A DNA stretch of 64,000 nt from RBC101 sp052387735 (GCA_052387735.1 JBQTIW010000124.1:14255-78254), one strand, 5' to 3'. Positions 24,531 through 33,895 are shown, counted from the first letter of the stretch. Notes: generated by a model from the letters alone, not told the origin. Numbers and translations are program-made.

Positions 24531-26018
24531 CTACTGTGATCTTGCCTTCAACTCTTCGATGAGGGGCACGCGCACGTCGCGCAGATCGCGCCTGCCAGTG
24601 ATCTCCGGATTGGACGCGGAAAAAAATGGCATGTTCGCCTCACGACCCGTGAGCATGAAGTCCGTCGTCACCACGGCATATTTGCGATCGGGCTCGATCG
24701 GGCGGCCCGCCACACGCACCTGATCGCCGATCACCTCGGCGCCATAGAAATGGAGATAGCCGCCGATGCCCACGTTGCGCCGTCCCGCCAGCAGCGTCTG
24801 CGCCAGGACGCGACCGGTGACATCGACCCGCACCAGCGGACCACCAAACGGCAGAATGCGAATGATATCGTACTGGGTGATCGGGCCCGCGGGCACCACG
24901 TCGTCGATGCGCAGGCTCCCTGCGTTGAACACACCAACCTCGGTGTCGGGGGCCTCACGCTTGAGAGCAGCGAGCAAGAGCTCCGTCATGTTGGTCGGCC
25001 GCGCCCGGATCGACGACTCCCGCGCGTCGAGCGGTTCGGTGAGCGTCGCGACGAGCTCCCGCGGCTGGAATCCGTCGCGCATATAGCCAGCGAAGGCGAG
25101 ATCGATCCACCGATCCACTTCGCGTTTCACGGTGGGGTCTTCGGGGATCGCGTCGGTGATCGGCACCAGCTCCGTCGTCACCACAGGACGAGAGCCGCGC
25201 GTCCCAAAATGCAGGGTCACGACCTGCACGCTGCGTGCGTTGCCGTCGGACTTCACGATCGGGGTCAGGTGTCGTCCACGCCTGATCAGGAAGTTGTCGT
25301 GCTCGTGACCGCCGAGGATCGCGTCGAGGCCGTCGACTTCGGAAGCCAGCCGGTCGTCCTCGTAATAGTACTGGTGGGTGAGGGCGATGACGGCGTCGAC
25401 CGAGTCTCGCAGCCGAGCCACCTCGCGAGCGACCGCCTGGTACTGATCCTGATAGCGCACCCAGGGTGCGCGCGTGGCGGGGAGGAGCGTGCCGACGAGC
25501 CCAAGTCTGATGGTGCGTCCCTTGACGGGAATCTCCACGACGGCATGCGGCACCGTGCCCGGGAAGGATAGGCCCGCGGTGTCGGTCACGTTGCTGATGA
25601 CGTAGCGGAACTTCGACTCCGCCACCCGTGCCCGGAACAACGACTCGGCGATGTCGAATTCGTGGTTGCCTAACGTGGTCCAGTCGAGACCGAGGGCATT
25701 GAGCACGGCGACCATGTGCTTGCCGGCGAGGAGCTGGCCATCCACCCGAGCGGTGCCGAGCGCTGAGGGGGAGAGAAAGTCGCCACCGAGGGTGGTGAGT
25801 ACCTGGCCGCGCTCCGCGAGCAACCGCTGCCGGATCGTCGCGACACGCGCCAGGCCTCCGGAGCGGCCGCCTTCCACCGGGGTGATCTCGTAGACGTCGT
25901 TGAAATGGAGAATGGTGACGCTCGCCTCGGTTGGCGGTGGCGGTGTCAGCGGCGGAAGTTTGGCGGGCCCGCGAGTGCAGGCGAGGGCGACAAGGGCGAA
26001 GAGGGCGAAGCGGTGCAT
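24531..26018 (-). CDS. 5'-nucleotidase/metallophosphatase lipoprotein (UshA-like)
   Basis: The protein has 495 residues. The N-terminus 'MHRFALFALVALACT' gives a lipobox Cys at 14. The N-terminal calcineurin-like metallophosphatase domain carries 'ILHFNDVYEITP' (D-H type metal site), 'TTLGGDFLSPS', 'TTLGNHEFDIAES' and 'ILGGHEHDN'. The C-terminal 5'-nucleotidase domain carries 'FNAGSLRIDDVVPAGPI' and 'ILPFGGPLVRVDVTGRVL'. It hydrolyses extracytoplasmic nucleotides to nucleosides and phosphate. It stands alone, with a GGGAGAC half-array on either side (about 24495-24518 and 26045-26066). Confidence 0.9.
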   Translation of the reverse strand: MHRFALFALVALACTRGPAKLPPLTPPPPTEASVTILHFNDVYEITPVEGGRSGGLARVATIRQRLLAERGQVLTTLGGDFLSPSALGTARVDGQLLAGKHMVAVLNALGLDWTTLGNHEFDIAESLFRARVAESKFRYVISNVTDTAGLSFPGTVPHAVVEIPVKGRTIRLGLVGTLLPATRAPWVRYQDQYQAVAREVARLRDSVDAVIALTHQYYYEDDRLASEVDGLDAILGGHEHDNFLIRRGRHLTPIVKSDGNARSVQVVTLHFGTRGSRPVVTTELVPITDAIPEDPTVKREVDRWIDLAFAGYMRDGFQPRELVATLTEPLDARESSIRARPTNMTELLLAALKREAPDTEVGVFNAGSLRIDDVVPAGPITQYDIIRILPFGGPLVRVDVTGRVLAQTLLAGRRNVGIGGYLHFYGAEVIGDQVRVAGRPIEPDRKYAVVTTDFMLTGREANMPFFSASNPEITGRRDLRDVRVPLIEELKARSQ

Positions 26019-26108
26019 GGGCAGAAGATGGCGGGCTGAGACCTGAGATGGGAGACGGGAGACGGGACTGCTCGACGCGACGGTGCGCGGTGATAGATTC
26101 GGCGCTCC

Positions 26109-26927
26109 ATGCCGCCATCATCGGACAAACGGCTCGCGGTCATCACGGGGGCTTCCGAAGGGATCGGGCGCGATCTTGCGGCGTGCTATGCGCGCGAGGG
26201 GTTCGATCTCGTGCTGGTCGCGCGGCGGGAGTCGTTGCTCCAGGATCTTGCCGCTGAACTCCGGAAGGCGCACGGGACCGCATCGACGGTCGTGGTGGCG
26301 GATCTTTCGAAACCGGATGAATGCGACCAGCTCGCGAGAGAGGTCGAGCCGATGAAGCGCCAGCTGTTTGCCCTCGTCAACAACGCCGGCCTCGGGACGC
26401 ATGGCTGGTTCCACGAGCTGCCCATCGACCGGCAACGTGCGCTGATCGATGTGAACATCTCGGCGCTGACGCATCTCTCGCGGGCGATCCTGCCATGGCT
26501 CCGGGCCAACGGGCGCGGGCACATCATGAACGTGGCCTCGGTGGCGTCGTTCCAGCCTGGCCCGCTGATGGCCACGTACTACGCGTCCAAGGCGTATGTG
26601 CTGTCGCTCTCGGAGGCCCTGCATAACGAGAGCCGTGGCTCGGGGGTGACGGTCACCGCGGTCTGTCCGGGGCCGACCAAGACGGGCTTCGCGCGATCGG
26701 CCGGGATCTCACCCGGGGCCCCCGCCGGCGGCGCGCCGGCGATGACGTCAGCCGAGGTCGCGGAGCTCGCCTTCCGCGGCACGATGGCCGGGAAGCCGGT
26801 CGTCGTGACGGGATTCCGCAACAAAGTTGCCGTGTTCATCGGGCGCTACTTGCCGCGTGCGTTCACCGCGGAGGTGGTGCGGAAGATTCAGATGGCGAGA
26901 CTGAAGGCAGGCATGGGTGATGGGTGA
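26109..26927 (+). CDS. Short-chain dehydrogenase/reductase
   Basis: The protein has 272 residues in the classical SDR layout: cofactor loop 'VITGASEGIG' (about 11-20), 'ALVNNAGLG', catalytic Ser region 'MNVASVASFQPGP' and the Y-x-x-x-K motif 'YYASKAYVLSLSEAL'. 'LVLVARRESLL', with Arg residues after strand 2, suggests NADP(H) preference. The C-terminal basic helix ('FIGRYLPRAFTAEVVRKIQM') resembles the DltE/YqjQ group, which can be membrane-associated. The substrate is unknown. It is divergent from the 5'-nucleotidase gene. Confidence 0.9.
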   Translation: MPPSSDKRLAVITGASEGIGRDLAACYAREGFDLVLVARRESLLQDLAAELRKAHGTASTVVVADLSKPDECDQLAREVEPMKRQLFALVNNAGLGTHGWFHELPIDRQRALIDVNISALTHLSRAILPWLRANGRGHIMNVASVASFQPGPLMATYYASKAYVLSLSEALHNESRGSGVTVTAVCPGPTKTGFARSAGISPGAPAGGAPAMTSAEVAELAFRGTMAGKPVVVTGFRNKVAVFIGRYLPRAFTAEVVRKIQMARLKAGMGDG

Positions 26928-26982
26928 TTGGGAGGTCGCGGTGGGCCGTCAATCGTGCCGTTGCTCACGATGGCCCCATCGC

Positions 26983-29814
26983 CTATGGCCGATCGCCTAA
27001 CACCGGCGCCAGGAATCTCCCGGTATACGATCCCTCCGCCCTGGCCACGTCCTCCGGCCGTCCCATCGCCACCACGCGGCCGCCGCCGTCACCACCGTCG
27101 GGGCCAAGGTCGATGATCCAGTCGGCGAGCTTGATGACGTCGAGGTTGTGTTCGATCAACACCACGGTGTTGCCGGCTTCGACCAGGCGATCGAGGACCT
27201 CGGCCAGCTTGCGCACGTCGTCCAGGTGCAGTCCGGTCGTCGGCTCGTCGAGGATATACAGCTTGCGACCGCCGGTCTTGGCCGACGCCGAGAGCTCGCG
27301 GGCGATCTTCACACGCTGGGCCTCGCCACCGGACAGGGTCGTCGCCGGTTGCCCTAAACGAAGATAGCCGAGCCCGACCTGTTGCAGCTGCCAGAGCGCC
27401 TGGCCGAGTTTCTCCTCGTAGGGGAAAAAGCGGATGGCCTGGTCGACCGTGAGGGCGAGGACATCGTGGATGCTTTTCCCCAGGAGCTTCACTTCCAGGA
27501 TGCCGGGCTTGAAGCGACGGCCGGCGCATTCGTCGCACGGCACGAACACGTCGGCCATGAACACCATCTCCACCTCGAGATACCCGGCGCCTTCGCACTT
27601 GTCGCAGCGTCCGCCCTTCACGTTGAACGAGAAGTGGTACGGTGACAGGCGTTTGGTTCTGGCCAGCGGAAGCTGTGCGAAGATGCGGCGGATGTCGTCA
27701 TACGCCTTCACATACGTCACGGGATTCGAGCGCGGGGTGCGGCCGATGGGTTGCTGGTCGATGAGCACGGCGGCGTCCAGCGCCTCGTGGCCCCTCAGCT
27801 CCCGATAGGCGCCCACGCGCTCCCCGAGGTGTCGCTTGGCCGAGTGTTCGCCGGTGAGGATCCCTTCCAGCGCGCGATAGAGCACGTCGTGGACCAGGGT
27901 GCTCTTGCCCGAGCCGGAAACACCGGTGACCACGGTCAGCGTACGCAGCGGGATGACGCTGTCGACATCGCGCAGGTTGTGTTCGCGCGCGCCTGTGAGC
28001 GTCAGACGCTGGCGGTTCACCGGCCGGCGTCTGGCGGGCACGGGGAGCGACAGCGCGCCCGTGAGATACTTTCCGGTCAGGGGACTGCGCTCCACCTCAC
28101 TGATGGGGCCTTCGAACACGACCGCGCCGCCGCGTTCGCCGCTTCCCGGCCCCAGCTCGATCATCCAGTCGGACGACCGGATGGCGTCGAGGTCGTGCTC
28201 CACCATCAGCACGGTGTTGCCGCTGTCACGCAGCCGACCGAGGAGCAAGAGGAGCCGCTGGAGGTCCCGTGCGTGCAGGCCGATCGATGGCTCGTCGAGC
28301 ACGTACAGCGTGTCGACCAGGGACGCACCTAACGAGTTCGCCAGCGTGATTCGCTGGGCCTCGCCGCCCGAGAGCGTACGGGTCGCGCGTTGCAGGGTCA
28401 GGTAGGTGAGGCCGACGTCACAGAGGAAGCGCGTGCGGCTCCGCGCCTCGCGGAGGATGTGGGCGGCCACGTCCTGCTCGAAGGGCGTGAGCTGCACGGC
28501 CTCCATCCAGTCTCGCAGGGCGTCGACGGTCATCGCCGCCACCTCGGCGATGGTCATGCCCGAGATGCGGACGTTCAGCGCTTCTGCCCGCAGTTTGGTG
28601 CCATGACAGGTGCCACACGTCACCGCGGACTGATACTGTCGCAGGAAGACGCGGATGTACTGCTTGTATCGCTTCTCTTCGAGATCCTCGAGGAACGGCA
28701 GGATGCCCTTGTACCCACGCCCCGTCGTACGCAGCAAGGCGTCGCGCTGCGCCCCGCCGAGCGAGCGCCACGGCACGTCGAAGGGAATGCCTTCCCTCCG
28801 GCAGAAATCGGCCAGCGTGCGGCGGCGTCCGTCATAGCGGGGCTTGGTCCACGGGTCGATGGCCCCATCGCGCAGGGACCGCTCCGCATCGGGGACGATC
28901 AGCGATTCGTCGTACGTGAGCACGGCGCCAAAGCCGTTGCAGGTCTCGCAGGCGCCGCGCGGATTGTTGAACGAGAAGAGCTGCGGTGTGGGCTGCGGCG
29001 CTCGATACCCATCGTTCGGACACTCGAACCGCTCGGTGAACCGAAGGAGGCGCGCCCCACCGTCTCCCGTCTCCCGTCTCCCGTCTCCCGTCTCGACCAG
29101 GACGACCACACAATCCCCATCCCCTTCCCGGAACGCCGATCCCACCGACTCCGCCATCCGCCCGCGTGCGCCAGCGTCCACCGTTAGGCGATCCACCACG
29201 ACCAGGAGCTCGGGCACCGATGCGAGATCCACGCCACGCGCCGCCACGTCGTCGAGGTGAACGACGTCGCGGCCGATCACCACGCGCAGGAACCCCTGGG
29301 CCCGAAGGTTTTCGTCGATGACCGCGCTCGTCACCCGTGCCGATGTGCGCAGCGGAAAGGCCACCAGAAACCGTGTCCCGTTAGGCAGCTCGAGCAGCCG
29401 CGTGCTCACCGAGTCCACGGTATCCGGCAGCAACGCCCGGCCGCAGAGAGGGCAGGACGTCCGACCGATGCGTGCCCACAGCAGTCTCAGGTAGTCGTAG
29501 ATCTCGGTAGCTGTCCCGACCGTCGAGCGTGACGACCTCGTCGGATTGCGTTGCTCAATGGCAACGGCAGGAGAAATGCCGTCGATGCTATCGACGTCAG
29601 GCTTCTCCATGCGCTCGAGGAACTGTCGCGCGTACGACGACAGCGATTCGACGTAGCGGCGCTGGCCTTCTGCGTATACCGTGTCAAATGCCAGCGACGA
29701 CTTGCCAGACCCCGACGGGCCTGTGATCACGGTCACGGCGCGCCGGGGGATACGAACGTCGAGGTTTTTGAGATTGTGCTGTCGCGCACCGCGTACGATG
29801 ATCGCGTCCTTCAC
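26983..29814 (-). CDS. uvrA: Excinuclease ABC subunit A
   Basis: The protein has 943 residues from a GTG at 29814 ('KDAIIVRGARQHNLKNLDV'), which gives the usual length. The longer frame overlaps the divergent subtilase gene. It carries two ABC ATPase halves: Walker A 'ITGPSGSGKSS' near residue 35 and 'VTGVSGSGKST' in the second half, two 'LSGGEAQRI/V' signatures, and zinc fingers 'CPLCGRALL', 'CETCNGFG' and 'CDKCEGAGYLEVEMVF'. It recognises DNA lesions with UvrB in nucleotide-excision repair. It is odd in having an in-frame insertion of the intergenic GGGAGAC array, giving the period-seven peptide 'ETGDGRRETGDGG' just before the 'FECPNDGY' zinc-finger strand. Confidence 0.96.
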   Translation of the reverse strand: MKDAIIVRGARQHNLKNLDVRIPRRAVTVITGPSGSGKSSLAFDTVYAEGQRRYVESLSSYARQFLERMEKPDVDSIDGISPAVAIEQRNPTRSSRSTVGTATEIYDYLRLLWARIGRTSCPLCGRALLPDTVDSVSTRLLELPNGTRFLVAFPLRTSARVTSAVIDENLRAQGFLRVVIGRDVVHLDDVAARGVDLASVPELLVVVDRLTVDAGARGRMAESVGSAFREGDGDCVVVLVETGDGRRETGDGGARLLRFTERFECPNDGYRAPQPTPQLFSFNNPRGACETCNGFGAVLTYDESLIVPDAERSLRDGAIDPWTKPRYDGRRRTLADFCRREGIPFDVPWRSLGGAQRDALLRTTGRGYKGILPFLEDLEEKRYKQYIRVFLRQYQSAVTCGTCHGTKLRAEALNVRISGMTIAEVAAMTVDALRDWMEAVQLTPFEQDVAAHILREARSRTRFLCDVGLTYLTLQRATRTLSGGEAQRITLANSLGASLVDTLYVLDEPSIGLHARDLQRLLLLLGRLRDSGNTVLMVEHDLDAIRSSDWMIELGPGSGERGGAVVFEGPISEVERSPLTGKYLTGALSLPVPARRRPVNRQRLTLTGAREHNLRDVDSVIPLRTLTVVTGVSGSGKSTLVHDVLYRALEGILTGEHSAKRHLGERVGAYRELRGHEALDAAVLIDQQPIGRTPRSNPVTYVKAYDDIRRIFAQLPLARTKRLSPYHFSFNVKGGRCDKCEGAGYLEVEMVFMADVFVPCDECAGRRFKPGILEVKLLGKSIHDVLALTVDQAIRFFPYEEKLGQALWQLQQVGLGYLRLGQPATTLSGGEAQRVKIARELSASAKTGGRKLYILDEPTTGLHLDDVRKLAEVLDRLVEAGNTVVLIEHNLDVIKLADWIIDLGPDGGDGGGRVVAMGRPEDVARAEGSYTGRFLAPVLGDRP
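29061..29095. repeat. GGGAGAC array inside uvrA
   Basis: Four perfect copies and one imperfect copy of CGTCTCC (the complement of GGAGACG) lie in tandem within the uvrA reading frame. Three heptamers make 21 bases, so the array encodes a seven-residue periodic peptide without breaking the frame. The same heptamer forms intergenic elements at about 3247, 24495, 26045, 36760, 39120 and 44480. Confidence 0.85.
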
Positions 29815-29911
29815 TGTCCAAAGGTAATCGCCCAGCCCGGTGCAGACGTAACTCTCCCCACGCACTGTTGACGGATGTTTCGCCCTCCTGCATGCTCTTG
29901 ATGAGCCCGAC

Positions 29912-31330
29912 ATGCCGGATCACACCCACCTCGAGGTTTGCGTGCAGAGATTGAAGCCAGTGGCCTTAGTCGCCGCAGTGATGGTTGCCGCCTGTTCAAC
30001 CGATCAGTCGACAGCCCCTTCAGCGCGGGTGAGCGGTGTCGCGGGCTTTCTGGACATCGCGACGCCGGAGCCGACCAACGTACACCTGGTGAAGTACAGC
30101 AGCGGCCAGGAAGCCGCCGCGCGGAGCCTTGCCGCCGCGAGCGGGGCTCGAGTGGTGCGGCACATCCCGGAGCTGGGTGTACTCTTCCTGTCCGGCCTGA
30201 GCGACGTCGGTGCCAGTGCGCTGCAGGTCAATGCCAGCATCTCGTCGATCTCGCCAGATGTCCTCGCGCCAATGCGTCCCCCGCCGGGCCGCGTGTCGCT
30301 GGCGGAGTTGGCGAGCCCTGGACCGCGTCCGCGGGGGACGGACCAGCGTGGCGCGCAGTTCTATCCGATCCAGTGGAATATGCAGGTCACCGAGGCAGAC
30401 AAGGCGTGGGTGCCTTCGGCCGGGGGGGCCGGTGAGCTGGTCTGCGTGCTCGATACGGGGATCGACCCCGGCCACATTGACCTCGACAGCCGAATCGATC
30501 CCACGAAGCTGGGCACGGCGATCCTGCACCCGCGCTTCCCCAGCGACGCGACACCCCTCGATTTCGATTTCCACGGGACCTTCGTCGCCGCGCTGATCAC
30601 GACCAACGGGATCGGGGTCGCCTCTACGGCGCCTAACGCGAAGCTGTGCTCGGTGAAGGTCTTGTCGCAGGACGGACGAGGCACGTTCGGGGACATGGTG
30701 GACGGCATCGTGAAGGCGGCGAACTGGAACGCCGATGTCATCAACCTGAGCCTGACCGGCATCCTCGACGTGTCGGAGCCTGCGTACCGGCATCTCGTGA
30801 ACTTCGTCCAGGCGGCCGTCAACTATGCGCTGAATCGGGGAAGCACCGTCGTTGCGGCGTCGGGAAACCTCGGGGTCAACTTCGACGAAGTGCCGCGGAA
30901 TTTCGTCGTGATTCCCGCGATGCTCTCGGGCGTGGTCTCCGTTGGTGCGTCGGCGCCCATCAACCAACAGAGCTTCGATCTCCTCGCCTCATACAGCAAT
31001 TTCGGCGGCGTGCGGACCGTCGACCTGATTGCGCCAGGCGGCGATCTGATCGAGGGTGGCGTGTTGCAAGACCTGGTGGTTTCGGCGTGCAGTCACTACG
31101 CGCAATCGCTGCCGTTCCCGTGCAGCCCTGCATCGTACCTGTTCGGCGCGGGCACCAGTTTCGCGTCCCCGATGGTGGCGGGTGCTGCCGCAGTCGTGGA
31201 ATCGACCAAGGGAACGATGACTCCTGCGGCGATGGAGTCGTGCCTGCTGTCGTCGTCCGATCGCGTTGGGAACCGCTGGGCTTACGGTGCCGGACGACTG
31301 AACGTCCTCCGGGCGGTGGGCTGCACCTGA
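29912..31330 (+). CDS. Subtilisin-like serine protease (S8) lipoprotein
   Basis: The protein has 472 residues. A lipobox 'AAVMVAAC' places the lipid on Cys28. An I9-like propeptide region (about 55-120) leads into the S8 domain with the full triad: Asp181 in 'VLDTGIDPGH', His221 in 'FHGTFVA' and Ser416 in 'GTSFASPMVAG'. The oxyanion Asn319 lies in 'AASGNLG'. Cys pairs at 'ACSHYAQSLPFPCSP' suggest a disulfide. It degrades proteins outside the cytoplasmic membrane. It is divergent from uvrA with overlapping upstream regions (the two starts are 97 bases apart) and is followed by a hairpin terminator. Confidence 0.92.
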   Translation: MPDHTHLEVCVQRLKPVALVAAVMVAACSTDQSTAPSARVSGVAGFLDIATPEPTNVHLVKYSSGQEAAARSLAAASGARVVRHIPELGVLFLSGLSDVGASALQVNASISSISPDVLAPMRPPPGRVSLAELASPGPRPRGTDQRGAQFYPIQWNMQVTEADKAWVPSAGGAGELVCVLDTGIDPGHIDLDSRIDPTKLGTAILHPRFPSDATPLDFDFHGTFVAALITTNGIGVASTAPNAKLCSVKVLSQDGRGTFGDMVDGIVKAANWNADVINLSLTGILDVSEPAYRHLVNFVQAAVNYALNRGSTVVAASGNLGVNFDEVPRNFVVIPAMLSGVVSVGASAPINQQSFDLLASYSNFGGVRTVDLIAPGGDLIEGGVLQDLVVSACSHYAQSLPFPCSPASYLFGAGTSFASPMVAGAAAVVESTKGTMTPAAMESCLLSSSDRVGNRWAYGAGRLNVLRAVGCT

Positions 31331-31354
31331 TCCGAAAGGCCGGACGACAGAGGT

Positions 31355-31393
31355 GGCCGGGGTGCAGACGCTGCATCCCGGCCGCTGTGTTTT
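31355..31393 (+). terminator. Rho-independent-type terminator after the subtilase gene
   Basis: GGCCGGGGTGCAG (31355-31367) and CTGCATCCCGGCC (31371-31383) pair over a 3-base loop with one G-T pair. GCTGTGTTTTC follows. It lies 25 bases after the stop at 31330. Confidence 0.72.
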
Positions 31394-31562
31394 CTGCCAT
31401 GTAGTGCGTGCATCGTCCAGCAGTCGACCACCCAGCTGCTTGCGATCACAAGCCGGGCCTCAATAGTTTCCGCACTTCCTTAGAGTCGCCGTGGCCTCCC
31501 TGCTGCGTGGGGGGATGCGGCCTCGTTTGTTGTTGGCGACAGCCGGCCTCATTCTCCCCAAA

Positions 31563-32864
31563 ATGCCCTTCCTCCAGCTCCGGGACTCCCGGTATCCGCT
31601 CCGTCCGGGCGAGAACAGGGTGGGTTGGGGACCCGAGGTGGAAGTCCGCCTCCCGGACACAGAGGTGCGGACAGGAGCGGCCGAAGCCATTGTCTCCGTT
31701 AGCGGATCCGGCACGGCGAGCGTCGCGACGAAAGCGACCCCGATCACGGTGGTCCTGAACGGCGTGCCGGTGGGAGAGCCCGCGCCGCTCCTGCACGGCG
31801 ATCGCCTTGGCATTGGTGGATGCGAGTTGCGTTTTGGCGATGAGGCACAACTCGGCGATACGCTGGAACTGGATCACGAGACAGATGTGGCCATCGCGGT
31901 GCCCAGCCCGACTGCGCGCGGTTCACGATCGGGTGGTCGACTCGTCTCGCTCGTCGATGGACGCGAGTACACGGTTCCGTCTCCTGGCCTATCCATCGGC
32001 CGCGATCCCTCGTGCGATATCGTGATCGGGGCCCCCGATGTGTCGCGCAGGCATGCGACGATTCGGCGAGCCGAGCGCGGATACTTCCTGCTCGACACGT
32101 CCGCCAACGGCGTCTTTGTGAACGACGCAAGAGTGCTGACCGAACTTGCCCTTGGTCGGGGTGATACGGTCCGCGTTGGCCGCGAGGAGTTCCGGTTCTA
32201 CGCCGAGGATCGGACCGAAGAAATGGAAGTGCCGGATGTGCCTGCCCTGCTGGATACCGGCTCGTTTGTGGCCGCAAAACGCCCCACCCCCGCTCTGGGA
32301 ACGACCCTTCCCCCGGTTTCAGCGGTCCCGGAGTCGGCGCCCCGCCCGCGCCCGAGTTTCGGTTTTTTGGAGATCATCAACGAGGGGCCGTCAAAGGGCC
32401 GCCGTTTCGAGCTTCTTTCGCCGCGCGTTCACGTGGGGCGAGGCGAACATAACGATGTCGCCATCAACGATGAAAGCGTTTCCGAGTATCACGCCAAGCT
32501 GCAACGGCGAGATGACTCCTGGTTCCTGGTCGACCTCGAATCCACGAATGGGACGTATCTCGCCGGCGCTCGCATCTCTGACGAGGTGAGACTTCCCTCA
32601 GGAAGCGACGTGAGGTTTGGCGGGGTCAAGATGGTGTTTCGTGCCATGTCGACCGTGGCTCGCCCTTCCGGTGAAACGCGAGTTATTGTTGGGGTCAGGA
32701 GCCCCGATCCAAAACGGGCTGAACAGCGGCCGAAGGATGTCGCGCAACAGGAAGATCCGGCGTCTCGCGAGAAACCGCCTGCGTCGTCACCGATACTCTG
32801 GCTGATCGTACTCGTGCTGCTCATACTGGCGCTTTTTATTGTCCTGCAGGGCGGGGGTGGTTAG
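31563..32864 (+). CDS. Triple-FHA-domain membrane-anchored protein
   Basis: The protein has 433 residues from the ATG at 31563 ('MPFLQLRDSRYPL'); a GTG at 31491 would add 24 residues. Three forkhead-associated modules are visible. The first is degenerate (about 1-95). The second (about 125-200) has 'SIGRDPSCDIVIGAPDVSRR' and 'FLLDTSANGVFVN'. The third (about 285-365) has 'HVGRGEHNDVAINDESVSEY' and 'LVDLESTNGTYL'. A Pro/Lys-rich linker leads to one C-terminal helix ('ILWLIVLVLLILALFIVL'). It would bind phosphothreonine proteins at the membrane. Its stop overlaps the start of the PP2C gene, so the reader and eraser of Ser/Thr phosphorylation are coupled. Confidence 0.88.
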   Translation: MPFLQLRDSRYPLRPGENRVGWGPEVEVRLPDTEVRTGAAEAIVSVSGSGTASVATKATPITVVLNGVPVGEPAPLLHGDRLGIGGCELRFGDEAQLGDTLELDHETDVAIAVPSPTARGSRSGGRLVSLVDGREYTVPSPGLSIGRDPSCDIVIGAPDVSRRHATIRRAERGYFLLDTSANGVFVNDARVLTELALGRGDTVRVGREEFRFYAEDRTEEMEVPDVPALLDTGSFVAAKRPTPALGTTLPPVSAVPESAPRPRPSFGFLEIINEGPSKGRRFELLSPRVHVGRGEHNDVAINDESVSEYHAKLQRRDDSWFLVDLESTNGTYLAGARISDEVRLPSGSDVRFGGVKMVFRAMSTVARPSGETRVIVGVRSPDPKRAEQRPKDVAQQEDPASREKPPASSPILWLIVLVLLILALFIVLQGGGG

Positions 32865-33649
32865 TGGACCTCCTTGTCGCCGCCCGGACCGATGTAGGGA
32901 TGATTCGCTCGGGGAATGAAGATTCATTCTTCGCGCATGCAACCCGGGAGCGCGGGATTTTCATTGTGGCCGATGGCATGGGGGGGCACGCGGCGGGCGA
33001 GGTGGCCAGTGAGATGACCGTGCAGATCATTTCGCGCGAGCTGCACGAGCTGGAGAACCTCGGAGACTCGGCGCTCGAGAGGCTGTCGTCGTCGATTCAG
33101 CACGCGAACCGAGCGGTCTACGAGCGGACCATTCAGGAGTCTGACAAGCAGGGGATGGGGACGACCGCCTCGGTCCTGCTGGTCTCGGGCGATCAGTTCC
33201 TGATCGGGCAGGTTGGCGATTCGCGCGTGTATCTGCTGCGTGACGGTGCGCTCCGGCAACTCACGAAGGACCACTCCTACGTGCAGGAACAGGTGGACGC
33301 AGGGCTCCTGACGCCGGAACAGGCGCGCTATCATCCCTACAGCAACGTCATCACCCGCTGCGTTGGCGCGAGCGACAACGTGGAGCCCGACACGTACACG
33401 GGCGACATCCGTCCCGGCGATGTGTTTCTGGTTGCAAGCGACGGTTTGACGGGGATGGTCGATGATCGCCGACTCCAGCAGTTGCTGCTCTCGCGAGCCA
33501 GTGCCGGACGCGTGGTGGACGCTCTGATCGCCGAGGCGAACTACCGCGGTGGACTCGACAACATTACGGCGATCGTTGTGCAGGTCCTGGCACCTCCGCT
33601 GGACACCGACCGCACGACTCCAAAGCATGGCGACGCCGTTACCGGGTGA
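32864..33649 (+). CDS. PP2C-family Ser/Thr protein phosphatase (Stp1/PrpC-like)
   Basis: The protein has 261 residues from a GTG at 32864 that shares a base with the preceding stop. The metal-binding motifs of bacterial PP2C are intact: 'RTDVGMIRSGNEDSFF', 'IVADGMGGHAAGEVAS', 'IGQVGDSRVYLLR', 'LVASDGLTGMVDD' and 'GGLDNITAIVV'. It removes phosphate from Ser/Thr residues using two metal ions in the cytosol. It is translationally coupled to the FHA protein upstream and overlaps a 67-residue frame downstream. The only Ser/Thr kinase in the window is about 20 kb away, at 53378. Confidence 0.94.
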   Translation: MDLLVAARTDVGMIRSGNEDSFFAHATRERGIFIVADGMGGHAAGEVASEMTVQIISRELHELENLGDSALERLSSSIQHANRAVYERTIQESDKQGMGTTASVLLVSGDQFLIGQVGDSRVYLLRDGALRQLTKDHSYVQEQVDAGLLTPEQARYHPYSNVITRCVGASDNVEPDTYTGDIRPGDVFLVASDGLTGMVDDRRLQQLLLSRASAGRVVDALIAEANYRGGLDNITAIVVQVLAPPLDTDRTTPKHGDAVTG

Positions 33650-33830
33650 TCCACCCGACGAGACCGTAGGCACGATCGCGGCGCTGTACCTGGGGAACAT
33701 TCTCTACGCATTGGAAGCCGCGGCCCTTTCGTTCGACGAAAAGGGCCAGTCGGAGCATGCCGCCTTCTATCGCGCGATCGGTCGGAAGCTGGCGGAGGCG
33801 AGAGGACGGGAAAAGAGTGGTAGTGGGTGA
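33627..33830 (+). CDS. Small acidic protein of unknown function downstream of PP2C
   Basis: The protein has 67 residues from the ATG at 33627, overlapping the PP2C gene by 23 bases in another frame. 'DETVGTIAALYLGNILYALE' and 'EHAAFYRAIGRKLAEARG' predict two amphipathic helices. There is no signal peptide or known motif. The overlap makes it plausible as the last gene of the FHA-PP2C unit. The C-terminal 'REKSGSG' reads into the intergenic repeat, so its last residues are probably not conserved. Confidence 0.5.
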   Translation: MATPLPGDPPDETVGTIAALYLGNILYALEAAALSFDEKGQSEHAAFYRAIGRKLAEARGREKSGSG

Positions 33831-33895
33831 GCGGATTGTGGGGAGAGCACGCCACCCGCTATCCGCTCCCCACTATCCGCTCCAGAACCCACTCC
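33822..33895. repeat. Inverted element between convergent genes (arms GAGCGGATTGTGGGGA type)
   Basis: The left arm AGTGGGTGAGCGGATTGTGG (33822-33841 and a few more bases) is matched by an inverted arm containing TCCCCACTATCCGCTC and then ACCCACT (33866-33895). The right arm extends into the last codons of the HD-hydrolase gene. It has the same general architecture as the other elements and is placed where a bidirectional terminator would be expected. Confidence 0.55.
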
